This document shows positions 36,907 through 45,967 of a DNA stretch of 64,000 bases, piece after piece (the first letter of the stretch is position 1; each line of letters begins with the position of its first letter). Origin of the DNA: Humibacillus sp. DSM 29435 (lineage in GTDB: Bacteria; Actinomycetota; Actinomycetes; Actinomycetales; Dermatophilaceae); the NCBI RefSeq assembly GCF_001758225.1, contig NZ_MAST01000045.1:62001-126000 (forward strand), given 5' to 3'. Position numbers and translations under genes: made by a program. The notes under the pieces were generated by a model that was not told the origin of the DNA, searched no databases, and saw nothing but the letters and a program-made list of their open reading frames with translations.

Positions 36907-38424
36907 ATGTCGACCGAAACACGCGCCCGCCGGCTCAACCCCGGCCGCCCCGGTAGCTCCGGGCTCGACCGTTACTTCCGCATCACCGAGCGCGGTTCCA
37001 CCGTGTCTCGCGAGATCCGCGGTGGGGTCGTCACCTTCTTCACGATGGCGTACATCATCGTGCTCAACCCGATCATCCTCTCCGGGGTGGTCGACGGCTC
37101 GGGAAACATGATCGGCGGCACGACCGACCTGGCCCAGAGCAAGCTGCTCGTCGCCGTCGGGACCGCGGTGGTGGCCGGCGTCATGTCGATCCTGATGGGG
37201 GTGGTGGCCAACTTCCCGATCGCCCTGGCCGCCGGGCTCGGGATCAACGCCCTCATCGCCGGGATGATCTTCACCCACTCGGGCGAGAAGATCACCTACG
37301 CCGACCTGATGGGCCTGGTCGTCATCGAGGGCATCATCATCCTCGTGCTGGTGCTCACCGGCTTTCGCACCGCGGTCTTCCGCGCCATCCCCGGGCCGCT
37401 CAAGGTGGCGATCTCGGTCGGCATCGGGCTGTTCATCACCTTCATCGGCTTCATCGACGCCGGCTTCGCGCGCCGCCCGAGCTCGCCGGGCAACGTGCCC
37501 AGCGAGCTCGGCATCAACGGCAGCCTGAACGGCTGGCCGACCGTCGTGTTCGTGGTCGGAGTGCTGCTCATCGCCGTGCTGCTCATCCGCAAGGTCAAGG
37601 GCGCCATCCTCATCGGGATCGTCACGGCCACGGTGCTGGCCATCGTCGTCGAGTCGATCGCCAAGATCGGTCCACGGGTCTTCGACGACAAGGGCGCGCT
37701 GACCAACCCCGACTCCTGGGCCCTCACGGTGCCGAGCCTGCCGGCCTCGATCACCAACACCCCTGATCTCGGCATCCTCGGCCAGTTCAGCCTGCTCGGC
37801 TCGTTCCAGAAGCTGGGGATCATCACGGCGGTGCTGTTCGTGTTCAGCCTGCTGCTCGCCGACTTCTTCGACACGATGGGCACCATCGTGGCCATCGGCG
37901 CCGAGGCCGACCTGCTCGACGACGAGGGCAACCCTCCCGGCACCGACCGCATCCTCGCCGTCGACTCCATCGCCGCGATCGCCGGTGGCGCCGGCGGGGT
38001 CAGCAGCAACACCTCCTACATCGAGTCCGCGGCCGGGGTGGGTGAAGGGGCGCGCACCGGTCTCGCCTCGATCATCACCGGGGTGCTGTTCCTGCTCGCA
38101 ACCTTTCTTGCGCCGCTCTTCGCGATCGTGCCGTCCGAGGCCGCCGCACCGGCGCTCATCATCGTGGGGTACCTGATGATGACCCAGGTGAAGAACATCG
38201 CCTGGGACGACCTCGAGATCGGCATCCCGGCCTTTCTGACGATCGTTCTGATGCCGTTCACCTACAACATCACTGTCGGCATCGGCGGTGGCTTCATCGC
38301 CTGGGTCGTCATCAAGATCGCCAAGGGCAAGGCCGGTGCCGTGCACCCGCTGCTCTGGGTCGTGACCGGGCTGTTCGTCATCTACTTCGCGAAGTCGCCG
38401 ATCGAGGCCCTGCTGACCGGCTGA
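36907..38424 (+). CDS. NCS2-family purine permease, AzgA type
   Basis: A 505-aa nucleobase:proton symporter. 'STVSREIRGGVVTFFTMAYIIVLNP' is the AzgA-type N-terminus; 'ADFFDTMGTIVAIGAEADLLD' and 'VSSNTSYIESAAGVGEGARTGLASIITG' are the conserved helix 8-10 signatures with the substrate-binding Asp and Glu. Hypoxanthine, guanine or adenine is the likely substrate. A TATGGT -10-like box (36894-36899) lies 7 nt before the ATG, again suggesting a leaderless transcript. The 51-bp repeat array follows downstream. Confidence 0.92.
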   Translation: MSTETRARRLNPGRPGSSGLDRYFRITERGSTVSREIRGGVVTFFTMAYIIVLNPIILSGVVDGSGNMIGGTTDLAQSKLLVAVGTAVVAGVMSILMGVVANFPIALAAGLGINALIAGMIFTHSGEKITYADLMGLVVIEGIIILVLVLTGFRTAVFRAIPGPLKVAISVGIGLFITFIGFIDAGFARRPSSPGNVPSELGINGSLNGWPTVVFVVGVLLIAVLLIRKVKGAILIGIVTATVLAIVVESIAKIGPRVFDDKGALTNPDSWALTVPSLPASITNTPDLGILGQFSLLGSFQKLGIITAVLFVFSLLLADFFDTMGTIVAIGAEADLLDDEGNPPGTDRILAVDSIAAIAGGAGGVSSNTSYIESAAGVGEGARTGLASIITGVLFLLATFLAPLFAIVPSEAAAPALIIVGYLMMTQVKNIAWDDLEIGIPAFLTIVLMPFTYNITVGIGGGFIAWVVIKIAKGKAGAVHPLLWVVTGLFVIYFAKSPIEALLTG

Positions 38425-38500
38425 CTTCGCCGGTCGACCCGCCTGCCAGGGGTTGGCCGCCCATCGGAGCCTCGCTCGAACCCGCCCACCCGCACCTTCT

Positions 38501-38690
38501 GCGCGTCGCGCCGCGCGTCGCGCAGGTGGTGTCGTGAATCCGACACTTTTGGCGCGTCGCGCCGCGCGTCGCGCAGGTGGTGTCGTGAAACCGACACTTT
38601 TGGCGCGTCGCGCCGCGCGTCGCGCAGGTGGTGTCGTGGATCCAACACTTTTGGCGCGTCGCGCCGCGCGTCGCGCAGGTGGTGTCGTGG
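38501..38690 (+). repeat. Array 2 of the 51-bp repeat family
   Basis: Units begin at 38501, 38552, 38603 and 38654 (3.7 copies). Each has the double GCGCGTCGCGC module, linker, dyad GTGTCG-N6-CGACAC, and TTTTG. Dyads lie at 38529-38546 (loop TGAATC), 38580-38597 (TGAAAC) and 38631-38648 (TGGATC, right arm CAACAC with one mismatch). The left flank shares TCGAAC followed by a C-rich GCCCACCC stretch with array 3. It lies between the purine permease stop and the marR operon, in a 365-bp gap with no gene. Confidence 0.92.
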
Positions 38691-38724
38691 GCACGTTCGG
38701 AGGGTCGAACGGTGGTCGTCGGAA

Positions 38725-38753
38725 TGCTTAGGCGTGCTAATGAGTTAGGCTAA
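38725..38753. promoter_or_regulatory. Candidate MarR / iron-regulator operators upstream of the marR operon
   Basis: Two TTAG...CTAA palindromes occur: one in the stretch GCTTAGGCGTGCTAATG (about 38725-38741) and TTAGGCTAA at 38745-38753. The latter equals the central nine bases of the DtxR/IdeR consensus but its flanks do not match. Either MarR autoregulation or weak iron control would fit; neither is proven. Confidence 0.3.
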
Positions 38754-38789
38754 GGAACTGATCTGAACGAGACTTCCGAGGACCTGAAC

Positions 38790-39245
38790 TTGCAGAACAC
38801 GAGCCCCACCGACAGCACGACCTTGAGCCGCAGTGAGCGCGTCGCCCTGGCCAACGACCTGCGCATCGCCTGCATGCGCATCTCGCGCCGGGTCCGCTAC
38901 GAGAGCGACAACGAGCTGGCTTCGCACCAGTTCTCGGCCCTGATCCGACTCGAGCACGCCCCGCGCACCAACAGTGAGATCGCCGAGATCGAGAACGTGT
39001 CGGCCCCCAGCATGTGCCGCACGACGCAGGGCCTGGTCAACCGCGGCCTCGTCTCTCGCGCCGACGACCCCACCGACGGCCGGCAGGTGATCCTCAGCCT
39101 GACCCCTGAGGGCCGCAAGACGATCAAGCGGGTGCGCCGGCACCGTGACGAGTGGATGCTCGAACGGCTGGAGGGCCTCACCGACGACGAGCGCGACCTG
39201 CTGAACCGGGCCAGCGACGTGCTCGCGAAGGTGGCCGGCGAATGA
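38790..39245 (+). CDS. MarR-family transcriptional regulator
   Basis: A 151-aa winged-helix regulator. 'HQFSALIRLEHAPRTNSEIAEIENVSAPSMCRTTQGLVNRGLVSRADDPTDGRQVILSLTPEG' is the full DNA-binding region with the DxRxxxxxLT wing signature. No ATG is available at the N-terminus: translation appears to begin at TTG 38790, which has GAGGA about 9 nt upstream. Its stop overlaps the ATG of the MFS gene, so it probably controls that exporter. Confidence 0.87.
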   Translation: MQNTSPTDSTTLSRSERVALANDLRIACMRISRRVRYESDNELASHQFSALIRLEHAPRTNSEIAEIENVSAPSMCRTTQGLVNRGLVSRADDPTDGRQVILSLTPEGRKTIKRVRRHRDEWMLERLEGLTDDERDLLNRASDVLAKVAGE

Positions 39246-40525
39246 GCCCTACCTTCCACTCCCTCGGCATCCGGAACTACCGGGTCTACGCCTCGGGCGC
39301 CATCGTCTCCAACGTCGGCACCTGGATGGGCCGGGTGGCCCAGGACTGGCTCGTGCTCACGGTTCTGACCGACCACTCGGCCACGGCGCTCGGGCTCGTG
39401 ACGGGTCTGCAGTTTCTGCCCTTCCTGTTGCTCGCACCCTGGGCGGGCATGCTCGTCGACCGCTTCCCGAAGCGCCGCATCCTCTTCCTGACCCAGACGG
39501 CGTTGCTCACGACCGCCCTGCTGCTGGCGCTGCTGACGGCTCTCGGCGTCGTAGAGCTCTGGCACGTCTACCTCCTCGCGTTCATCCAGGGTGTCGCCAC
39601 CGCCGTCGACAACCCGGCCCGGCAGACCTTCGTCTCGGAGATGGTCGACAACGAGCACCTGTCGAACGCGGTGGCCCTCAACAGCGCCTCGTTCAACCTG
39701 GGGCGCCTCATCGGGCCCGCCGTGGCGGGCCTGGTCATCGCCGGGTTCGGCATCAGCCAGGCTCTGTTCTTCAACGCGGCCAGCTTCGTCTTCGTGCTCT
39801 TCGCCTTGACCCGCATGAACGCCGACGAGCTGACGCCGTCGCCGAGGGCCCGAGGCAAGGGCCAGATCAGGGAGGGCCTGCGCTACGTCAAGGGCCGCCC
39901 TGACATCAAGCTGATCCTGTTCCTCGTCTTCGTGCTCGGCACCTTCGGGATGAACTTCCAGGTGACGATGGCCCTGATGGCCACCCAGGTGTTCCACAAG
40001 GGCGCGGGGGAGTACGGCCTGCTCGGCTCGATCATGGCCGTGGGGTCTCTGGCGGCCGCGTTGCTCTCGGCTCGGCGAACCCCGCGAATGCGTGTCCTGA
40101 TCGCGGCGCTCGTCGGCTTCACCGCGTCGACGGGTCTGCTCGCTCTCGCCCCGACCTACCTCACCTTCGCGATCATGCTCGTGCCGACCGGGCTCGCCGC
40201 CTTGACGGCGCTGACCACCGCCAACGCCATGGTGCAGATCAGCGTCGACCCGATGATGCGCGGCCGGGTCATGGCTCTCTACATGGCGATCTTCATGGGC
40301 GGCACACCGCTGGGCTCCCCGCTCATCGGCTGGGTCGGTGACGCCTTCGGAGCGCGCTGGACCATTGCCATCGGCACCATCATGGTCGGCCTCAGCCTCG
40401 CGGCGGTTGCCGTCTGGGTGCACCGCCGCGACGATCTGGCGGTGAGCTTCGAGCTGCGGCGCCGACCGCACCTGCGCGTGCAGGTCGCTCCGGTCGGATC
40501 GGCGACACCCGAGGCCGTGCGATGA
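39242..40525 (+). CDS. MFS exporter, EntS/MFS_3-like
   Basis: A 427-aa major facilitator with twelve predicted helices. 'NYRVYASGAIVSNVGTWMGRVAQDWLVLTVL' and 'PWAGMLVDRFPKRRILF' (motif A-like) place it in the EntS-like group that exports siderophores, macrolides or other lipophilic compounds. The substrate is not readable. It overlaps marR (ATGA) upstream and the 29-codon gene downstream (ATGA); a ferritin gene follows 102 nt after that. Confidence 0.87.
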   Translation: MSPTFHSLGIRNYRVYASGAIVSNVGTWMGRVAQDWLVLTVLTDHSATALGLVTGLQFLPFLLLAPWAGMLVDRFPKRRILFLTQTALLTTALLLALLTALGVVELWHVYLLAFIQGVATAVDNPARQTFVSEMVDNEHLSNAVALNSASFNLGRLIGPAVAGLVIAGFGISQALFFNAASFVFVLFALTRMNADELTPSPRARGKGQIREGLRYVKGRPDIKLILFLVFVLGTFGMNFQVTMALMATQVFHKGAGEYGLLGSIMAVGSLAAALLSARRTPRMRVLIAALVGFTASTGLLALAPTYLTFAIMLVPTGLAALTALTTANAMVQISVDPMMRGRVMALYMAIFMGGTPLGSPLIGWVGDAFGARWTIAIGTIMVGLSLAAVAVWVHRRDDLAVSFELRRRPHLRVQVAPVGSATPEAVR

Positions 40526-40611
40526 ACTTCAAGTTCCGCCACCGCATCACCGTGGGCGCCCTCGTGCTCTTCGTGGCGATCGCCGCGGTTGCGGCGCTCG
40601 TCAAACGCTGA
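40522..40611 (+). CDS. Tiny membrane peptide coupled to the MFS exporter
   Basis: A 29-codon frame beginning at an ATG that overlaps the exporter stop (ATGA). The product starts MNFKFRHRITV, has one hydrophobic helix (GALVLFVAIAAVAALV) and ends with KR: the positive-ends, single-helix layout of small membrane proteins that assist transporters. Overlap and codon use support translation; function is unknown. Confidence 0.55.
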   Translation: MNFKFRHRITVGALVLFVAIAAVAALVKR

Positions 40612-40712
40612 ACGGTCAACGCGCAACCCGCGGCTCGGTCCCTAGGATGTGTCGCAGTCCTGCACGAACGGGCCGCGCAACAGTGGCGGCCTCACACGCC
40701 GAGGAGCGGCCC

Positions 40713-41234
40713 ATGGCATCGCAGACGTTCGTCGACCTGCTCAACGAGCAGATCGGCCACGAGTTCGCAGCCCACCAGCAGTACGTGGCGATCGCCGTGC
40801 ACTACGACGACCTGACCATGCCCGAGATGGCGGCGCTGTTCTTCCGGCAGGCTCTCGAGGAGCGCGACCACGCCATGATGATGGTGCGCTATCTGCTCGA
40901 CATCGACGCCCGGGTGCGCATCCCCGGGGTGGCGGCGCCGAGCACCGACTTCACCGACCTGGTGGGGCCGGTCGAGCTCGCGCTCGCGCAGGAGAAGCGG
41001 GTCAGCGAGCAGATCAACGCGCTTACCGCGGTGGCTCGAGACGAGCACGACTTTGCCGCCGACCAGTTCATGCAGTGGTTCATCAAGGAGCAGGTCGAGG
41101 AGGTCAGCGCGATGCGCGACCTGCTCGATGTCGTGCGCCGCAACGTGACCGACGTCGAGAACATCGAGGAGTTCCTGCGCGCGACCACCAACGGCGGTGC
41201 CGACCCCGGGGCACCGCGCATCGCCGGCGCCTGA
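40713..41234 (+). CDS. Ferritin (non-heme, BfrB-like)
   Basis: A 173-aa four-helix iron-storage protein. 'LLNEQIGHEFAAHQQYVAIAVHYDD', 'FFRQALEERDHAMMMVRYLLD' and 'QFMQWFIKEQVEEVSAM' carry the ferroxidase Glu and His ligands of the actinobacterial ferritin group. The ATG has GAGGAG 8 nt upstream. In mycobacteria this family is iron-regulated through IdeR; no iron box is obvious here. Confidence 0.9.
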   Translation: MASQTFVDLLNEQIGHEFAAHQQYVAIAVHYDDLTMPEMAALFFRQALEERDHAMMMVRYLLDIDARVRIPGVAAPSTDFTDLVGPVELALAQEKRVSEQINALTAVARDEHDFAADQFMQWFIKEQVEEVSAMRDLLDVVRRNVTDVENIEEFLRATTNGGADPGAPRIAGA

Positions 41235-41268
41235 GCGGCATCCGGGCTCTCGCCTTCCGGATGCTGCT
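41234..41268. terminator. Bidirectional terminator between ferritin and serC
   Basis: The arms at 41234-41245 and 41257-41268 (core GCATCCGG/CCGGATGC) pair over 12 bp with one mismatch and an 11-nt loop. It lies between two convergent stops. A second small palindrome, GGCATC-G-GATGCC, follows at about 41274-41286. Confidence 0.65.
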
Positions 41269-41288
41269 CAGCTGGCATCGGATGCCGT

Positions 41289-42632
<1,344 letters not shown>

Positions 42633-42646
42633 TCAGACTCGCTCGC

Positions 42647-43291
42647 ATGCCCTCTGCCGCTGACCAGACCCGCTACGCCGCGGGCGTCTTCGCCGGGAAC
42701 GGGTCGGGTCGAGAGCTCGACAGCGATCACGACGCGCTGCGCTTCGAGGGCACCGACTTCTCGGGAGCGCACGCTGAAGGGCACACCTTCATCGAGTGCT
42801 CGTTGGTGGGCGCCACCCTCGACGCCGTTCGACTCGACGGTTCGCGCTGGTCGGAGTGCGCCTGGGAGGGCGTGCACGGAGTCAGTGTGTCGCTACCCGA
42901 GGCGAGCCTCGTGGAGACCACCCTCGAGGGATGCCGGCTCGGCGCCGTGTCGGCCTGGGCCTCGACCTGGCGCGACGTCACGGTCACGGGCGGCAAGATC
43001 GACTTCCTCAACCTTCGCGGGGCGAAGCTCAAGACCGTGGCCTTCGTCGACTGCGTCATCACCTCGCTCGACCTGCAGGAGACGACGGTCGACGGGCTGA
43101 CGTTTGAGGGGTGCACCCTGCTCGAACCGGAGTTCGGCCGCGGGCGCTACGCCGACCTCGACCTGTCGGGAGCGCAGCTGCGGGCCCCACGGGGTCTCGC
43201 CGGCCTGCGCGGCGCCAGCCTGAGCCGGCTGCAGGTCATCGACCTGTCCGACCTGCTCGCGGCCGAGCTCGGCATCCGGGTCGTCGACTAG
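42647..43291 (+). CDS. Pentapeptide-repeat-like protein
   Basis: A 214-aa protein with degenerate right-handed beta-helix repeats: 'FEGTDFSGAHAEGHTFIECSLVGATLDAVRLDGSRWSECAWEG' and 'LNLRGAKLKTVAFVDCVITSLDLQETTVDGLTFEGC'. Central Phe/Leu positions every five residues are visible. Function unknown; some relatives mimic DNA or protect gyrase, but nothing here specifies that. CAGACT lies 7 nt before the ATG as a poor -10. Confidence 0.75.
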   Translation: MPSAADQTRYAAGVFAGNGSGRELDSDHDALRFEGTDFSGAHAEGHTFIECSLVGATLDAVRLDGSRWSECAWEGVHGVSVSLPEASLVETTLEGCRLGAVSAWASTWRDVTVTGGKIDFLNLRGAKLKTVAFVDCVITSLDLQETTVDGLTFEGCTLLEPEFGRGRYADLDLSGAQLRAPRGLAGLRGASLSRLQVIDLSDLLAAELGIRVVD

Positions 43292-43349
43292 GTCGCTTGA
43301 AGTTGCACCGGCCGGGTCACCGGGTCACCGGGTCGGTCCCGGATGGTGC

Positions 43350-43793
43350 TCAGGGTGCGTCGGAGGAGCCCTGGCGCGGCTGGACCGGGCCGGGGTTGAT
43401 CGGCTTGTCGCCACGGCGTAGGGCGGCATCCGCGGCGTCCTTGGCGCGGTCGGTGACCTTGACCTTGTCATCCGGCCGGAGGCGCCGGGTCAGGTCGACG
43501 CGGTCGATGAGAGCGCTGAGGGGCACGTTCGAAGCCGGGTAGACCGTCACCGCGGTATCGCCGCTGAACACGACCCAGAGGGTCTCTCCGGTCTGCGGCA
43601 CCTTGAGCACCGAACCGTCACTGAGAGCCCTGGCGTGCTCGAAGGCCGAGCGGCGGGCCTTCTCGCTCGTCAGCAGCTTGGCGGCGGCCTCCTTGGCCGG
43701 CTCGCGTAGGGCCTTGCTCGCCACCCAGATCTGCGGACCGTACTTCGCGCCCATCTTGAAGGCGACCACGACCAGCTTTCCTTTGCCTGCCAT
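43350..43793 (-). CDS. Conserved-looking hypothetical protein
   Basis: A 147-aa soluble protein that I cannot assign to a family. The N-terminus is basic (MAGKGKLVVVAFKMGAKYGPQIW), the middle has 'KARRSAFEHARALSDGSVLKVPQTGETLWVVFSGDTAVTVYPAS', and the C-terminus is charged and Pro-rich. Codon use and a good ATG support it. It is convergent with the pentapeptide gene; a 9-mer tandem GGGTCACCG repeat lies between them near 43315-43340. Confidence 0.7.
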   Translation of the reverse strand: MAGKGKLVVVAFKMGAKYGPQIWVASKALREPAKEAAAKLLTSEKARRSAFEHARALSDGSVLKVPQTGETLWVVFSGDTAVTVYPASNVPLSALIDRVDLTRRLRPDDKVKVTDRAKDAADAALRRGDKPINPGPVQPRQGSSDAP

Positions 43794-43892
43794 GCGTGGC
43801 TCCTACCCGTTGCGGCGTCGTTTCCTGCCTCGCGAACCTGACCCGGGCTCCGCGCCGGTCGGTCCCGCTCGGCTCAAGCCTAGTCTGGGACC

Positions 43893-44600
43893 ATGACGAC
43901 ATCGGCGCAGAGCCCCGGCCCCCACGGGGTGCGCCGGGTCGACTACACGGGGGCGGGGTTGCTCGAGAGCGACCTCCTCCCGAACCCCTTCGAGCAGGCT
44001 CGCGCCTGGATCGAGAACGCGGTCTCCGCCGCCGACGAGCGCGCCGACGTTCCCGAGCCGACCGCGGTGTCAGTGGCGACCGTCGATGCCTCGGGGGCGC
44101 CCAACGTGCGCACCGTGCTGATGCGGTTCTTCGACGAACGCGGCCCCGGCTTCGTCACGAACCTCGAGTCGAGCAAGAGCCGCGAGATCGAGGCCGACCC
44201 GCGGGTCGCGCTCAGCCTCACGTGGCCGGCGCTGTTCCGCTCCATCCGGTTCCGGGGCCGGGCGAGCCTGATCGAGCGTGACGAGGTGGAGGCCTACTTC
44301 GACTCCCGACCCTACGGTTCCCGTCTCTCTGCCTGGGCCTCAGACCAGTCGCGCCCGTCAGCCGGGCGCGATGACCTCGAGCGCCGGTGGGCTGAAGTGC
44401 TGGGCCGCTACCCCGACACCGGCAGCGACGCCGACGTTCCCGTGCCGCCGTTCTGGGGCGGCTGGCGGGTGAGCTGTGACGAGGTGGAGTTCTGGGCCGG
44501 TCGGTCGAACCGGCTGCACGACCGCCTCGTGTTCACCCGCACCGGGCGGGGGGACCTGGCCGACGCCTCGTCGTGGGAGGTCTCCCGGCGTCAGCCCTGA
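43893..44600 (+). CDS. pdxH: Pyridoxamine 5'-phosphate oxidase
   Basis: A 235-aa FMN enzyme making pyridoxal phosphate. 'NVRTVLMRFFDERGPGFVTNLESSKSREIEADPRVALSLTWPALFRSIRFRG' is the FMN-binding core; 'SRLSAWASDQSRPS' and 'PPFWGGWRVSCDEVEFWAGRSNRLHDRLVF' bind substrate. A clear -10-like TAGTCT lies 6 nt before the ATG, so the message is probably leaderless. serC is close by, a common actinobacterial neighbourhood with ideR next. Confidence 0.94.
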   Translation: MTTSAQSPGPHGVRRVDYTGAGLLESDLLPNPFEQARAWIENAVSAADERADVPEPTAVSVATVDASGAPNVRTVLMRFFDERGPGFVTNLESSKSREIEADPRVALSLTWPALFRSIRFRGRASLIERDEVEAYFDSRPYGSRLSAWASDQSRPSAGRDDLERRWAEVLGRYPDTGSDADVPVPPFWGGWRVSCDEVEFWAGRSNRLHDRLVFTRTGRGDLADASSWEVSRRQP

Positions 44601-44659
44601 ACGGCGCTGAGCGAAGCCCATCGATCCGGGCCCACGCAGAGCACGGGCGAGAACAGGAA

Positions 44660-44689
44660 CAGGGCGGTCCGACGAGTCGGACCGCCCTG
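44660..44689 (+). terminator. Strong terminator after pdxH
   Basis: A perfect 14-bp stem (arm CAGGGCGGTCCGAC at 44660-44673 with its complement at 44676-44689) across a 2-nt gap; effectively a 13-bp stem with a 4-nt CGAG loop. It is followed by CTTCATCCTTG and lies 60 nt after the pdxH stop. Confidence 0.8.
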
Positions 44690-44953
44690 CTTCATCCTTG
44701 GATACGGATGGCAGACGCGGTTATCGCGCGGCCACCTCATACGTTCCGGAAGAAATCACTTCGCGGATCACCTCCCTTCGGGTTCGGTGAGTCGACGGTA
44801 ACTCGGGTCCGTTGAGTCGGCAAGGACTTTTCGGATGCCGTTCACGGCCGTACGGACGGGCCGCTCCGAGGTGAGCGGGAAGGGGTACGACCCTGGGGAC
44901 GTTGTGTGTGGCGAGCGACACAGGACGCGTTCGAAATCTGAGAAGGTAGGACC
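44690..44953 (+). promoter_or_regulatory. Intergenic region upstream of ideR
   Basis: 264 bp without a gene. It should carry the ideR promoter. I see no DtxR-type box and no good -35/-10 pair; AAGGTAGG just before the GTG start can serve as ribosome-binding site. Confidence 0.3.
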
Positions 44954-45649
44954 GTGACCGACCTGATTGACACCACCGAGATGTACCTGCGCACCATCTT
45001 CGAACTGGAGGAAGAGGGCATCATCCCCCTGCGTGCGCGCATCGCCGAGCGGCTGCAGCACTCGGGTCCCACGGTGAGCCAGACGGTGGCCCGCATGGAG
45101 CGCGACGGTCTGGTGGCCGTCTCCGGAGACCGTCACCTCGAGCTGTCCGAGCACGGTCGGCTGCTCGCTACGCGCGTGATGCGCAAGCACCGCCTGGCCG
45201 AGCGGCTGCTCGTCGATGTCATCGGGCTCGAGTGGGAGTTCGCGCACGAGGAGGCGTGCCGCTGGGAGCACGTGATGTCTGAGCAGGTCGAACGCAAGAT
45301 CCTTGGTCTCATCGGTGAAGGGTTCGAGTCGCCCTACGGCAACCCGATCCCCGGCCTGGCCGAGTTCGGGGTCGATGGAGCCGAAGAGTTTCTCACCGGC
45401 CTGTCGGCGCTGGCGAACGCTGCCGGTGACACCCCCCGAGTGGTGCTGATCCGACGTATCGGCGAGCCGGTCCAGGTCGATCCCGAGGCTCTTGGCCTGC
45501 TCACCAGCGCGGGCGTGGTGCCGGGTGCCACGGTCGAGGTGGTGCGCGAGGCCGGTCGGGTCATCGCGGTGCGGCAGGGTGGCGACCCGCACAGCGGTGT
45601 CTCCCTGCCCGACGACATCGCCGCTCACGTCTACTGCGCCCCGGTCTGA
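44954..45649 (+). CDS. ideR: Iron-dependent repressor, DtxR/IdeR family
   Basis: A 231-aa metal-dependent repressor. The N-terminal winged helix (TEMYLRTIFELEEEGIIPLRARIAERLQHSGPTVSQTVARMERDGLV) is nearly identical in pattern to IdeR, the HEEACRWEHVMS motif supplies metal-site Cys and His residues, and an SH3-like C-terminal domain (LPDDIAAHVYCAPV) is present. It represses iron-uptake genes when iron is sufficient. A plausible target in this window is the iron box at 28907-28930. The start is GTG at 44954. Confidence 0.93.
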   Translation: MTDLIDTTEMYLRTIFELEEEGIIPLRARIAERLQHSGPTVSQTVARMERDGLVAVSGDRHLELSEHGRLLATRVMRKHRLAERLLVDVIGLEWEFAHEEACRWEHVMSEQVERKILGLIGEGFESPYGNPIPGLAEFGVDGAEEFLTGLSALANAAGDTPRVVLIRRIGEPVQVDPEALGLLTSAGVVPGATVEVVREAGRVIAVRQGGDPHSGVSLPDDIAAHVYCAPV

Positions 45650-45701
45650 GGTCGTCGGCGGGCCTGGCTCGACCCGGTGTCTGCCCCACCGTGACCTCAG
45701 C

Positions 45702-45730
45702 GTGACATTTGCCAAAGCGTTCGCTACCTT
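45702..45730 (+). promoter_or_regulatory. Promoter of the riboswitch-controlled NlpC/P60 gene
   Basis: GTGACA (45702-45707) and TACCTT (45725-45730) are separated by 17 nt. Transcription would begin near 45737, leaving the whole c-di-AMP riboswitch in the 230-nt leader. Confidence 0.5.
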
Positions 45731-45789
45731 TGTCCCACTCGCTCACCCGTCGGGCGAGGGCCTGGATCGGACCGCCTAGTCCTGCCACC

Positions 45790-45956
45790 GATCCGAGGTT
45801 CGTTGCAATCCCACACGGCAGGAGCGGGGGAACCACTTCTTCGGGCGTCGCGAGACGTCCTCGGGGTGAAGCCCTTCGAAGGGGCCCACACGGGCCCTGA
45901 CGGGGGCCGGGCACGTACCTCTAGCCCGAACCCGACAGCTCACTTCGTAGGCGTCG
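45790..45956 (+). ncRNA. c-di-AMP (ydaO/yuaA-type) riboswitch
   Basis: The leader has the conserved blocks of this riboswitch in order: GGAGCGGGGGAACCA, then GGGGTGAAGCCC, a hairpin with GGGCCC pairing, and near the 3' end CCCGAACCCGACAGCTCACT followed by TCGTAGGCG. This class is known to sit before cell-wall hydrolase genes in actinobacteria, which is exactly its position here. Ligand binding normally turns the gene off; boundaries are approximate. Confidence 0.88.
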
Positions 45957-45967
45957 AGAGGTAGAAC

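Noticed and set aside
36856-38694. Long minus-strand frame opposite the purine permease
   Set aside because: Shadow frame rich in Asp, Gly and Arg; only its last 74 codons (DUF2530) are a real gene.
43310-43345. GGGTCACCG tandem repeat as a regulatory array
   Set aside because: Only two and a half copies between convergent stops; no promoter is nearby.
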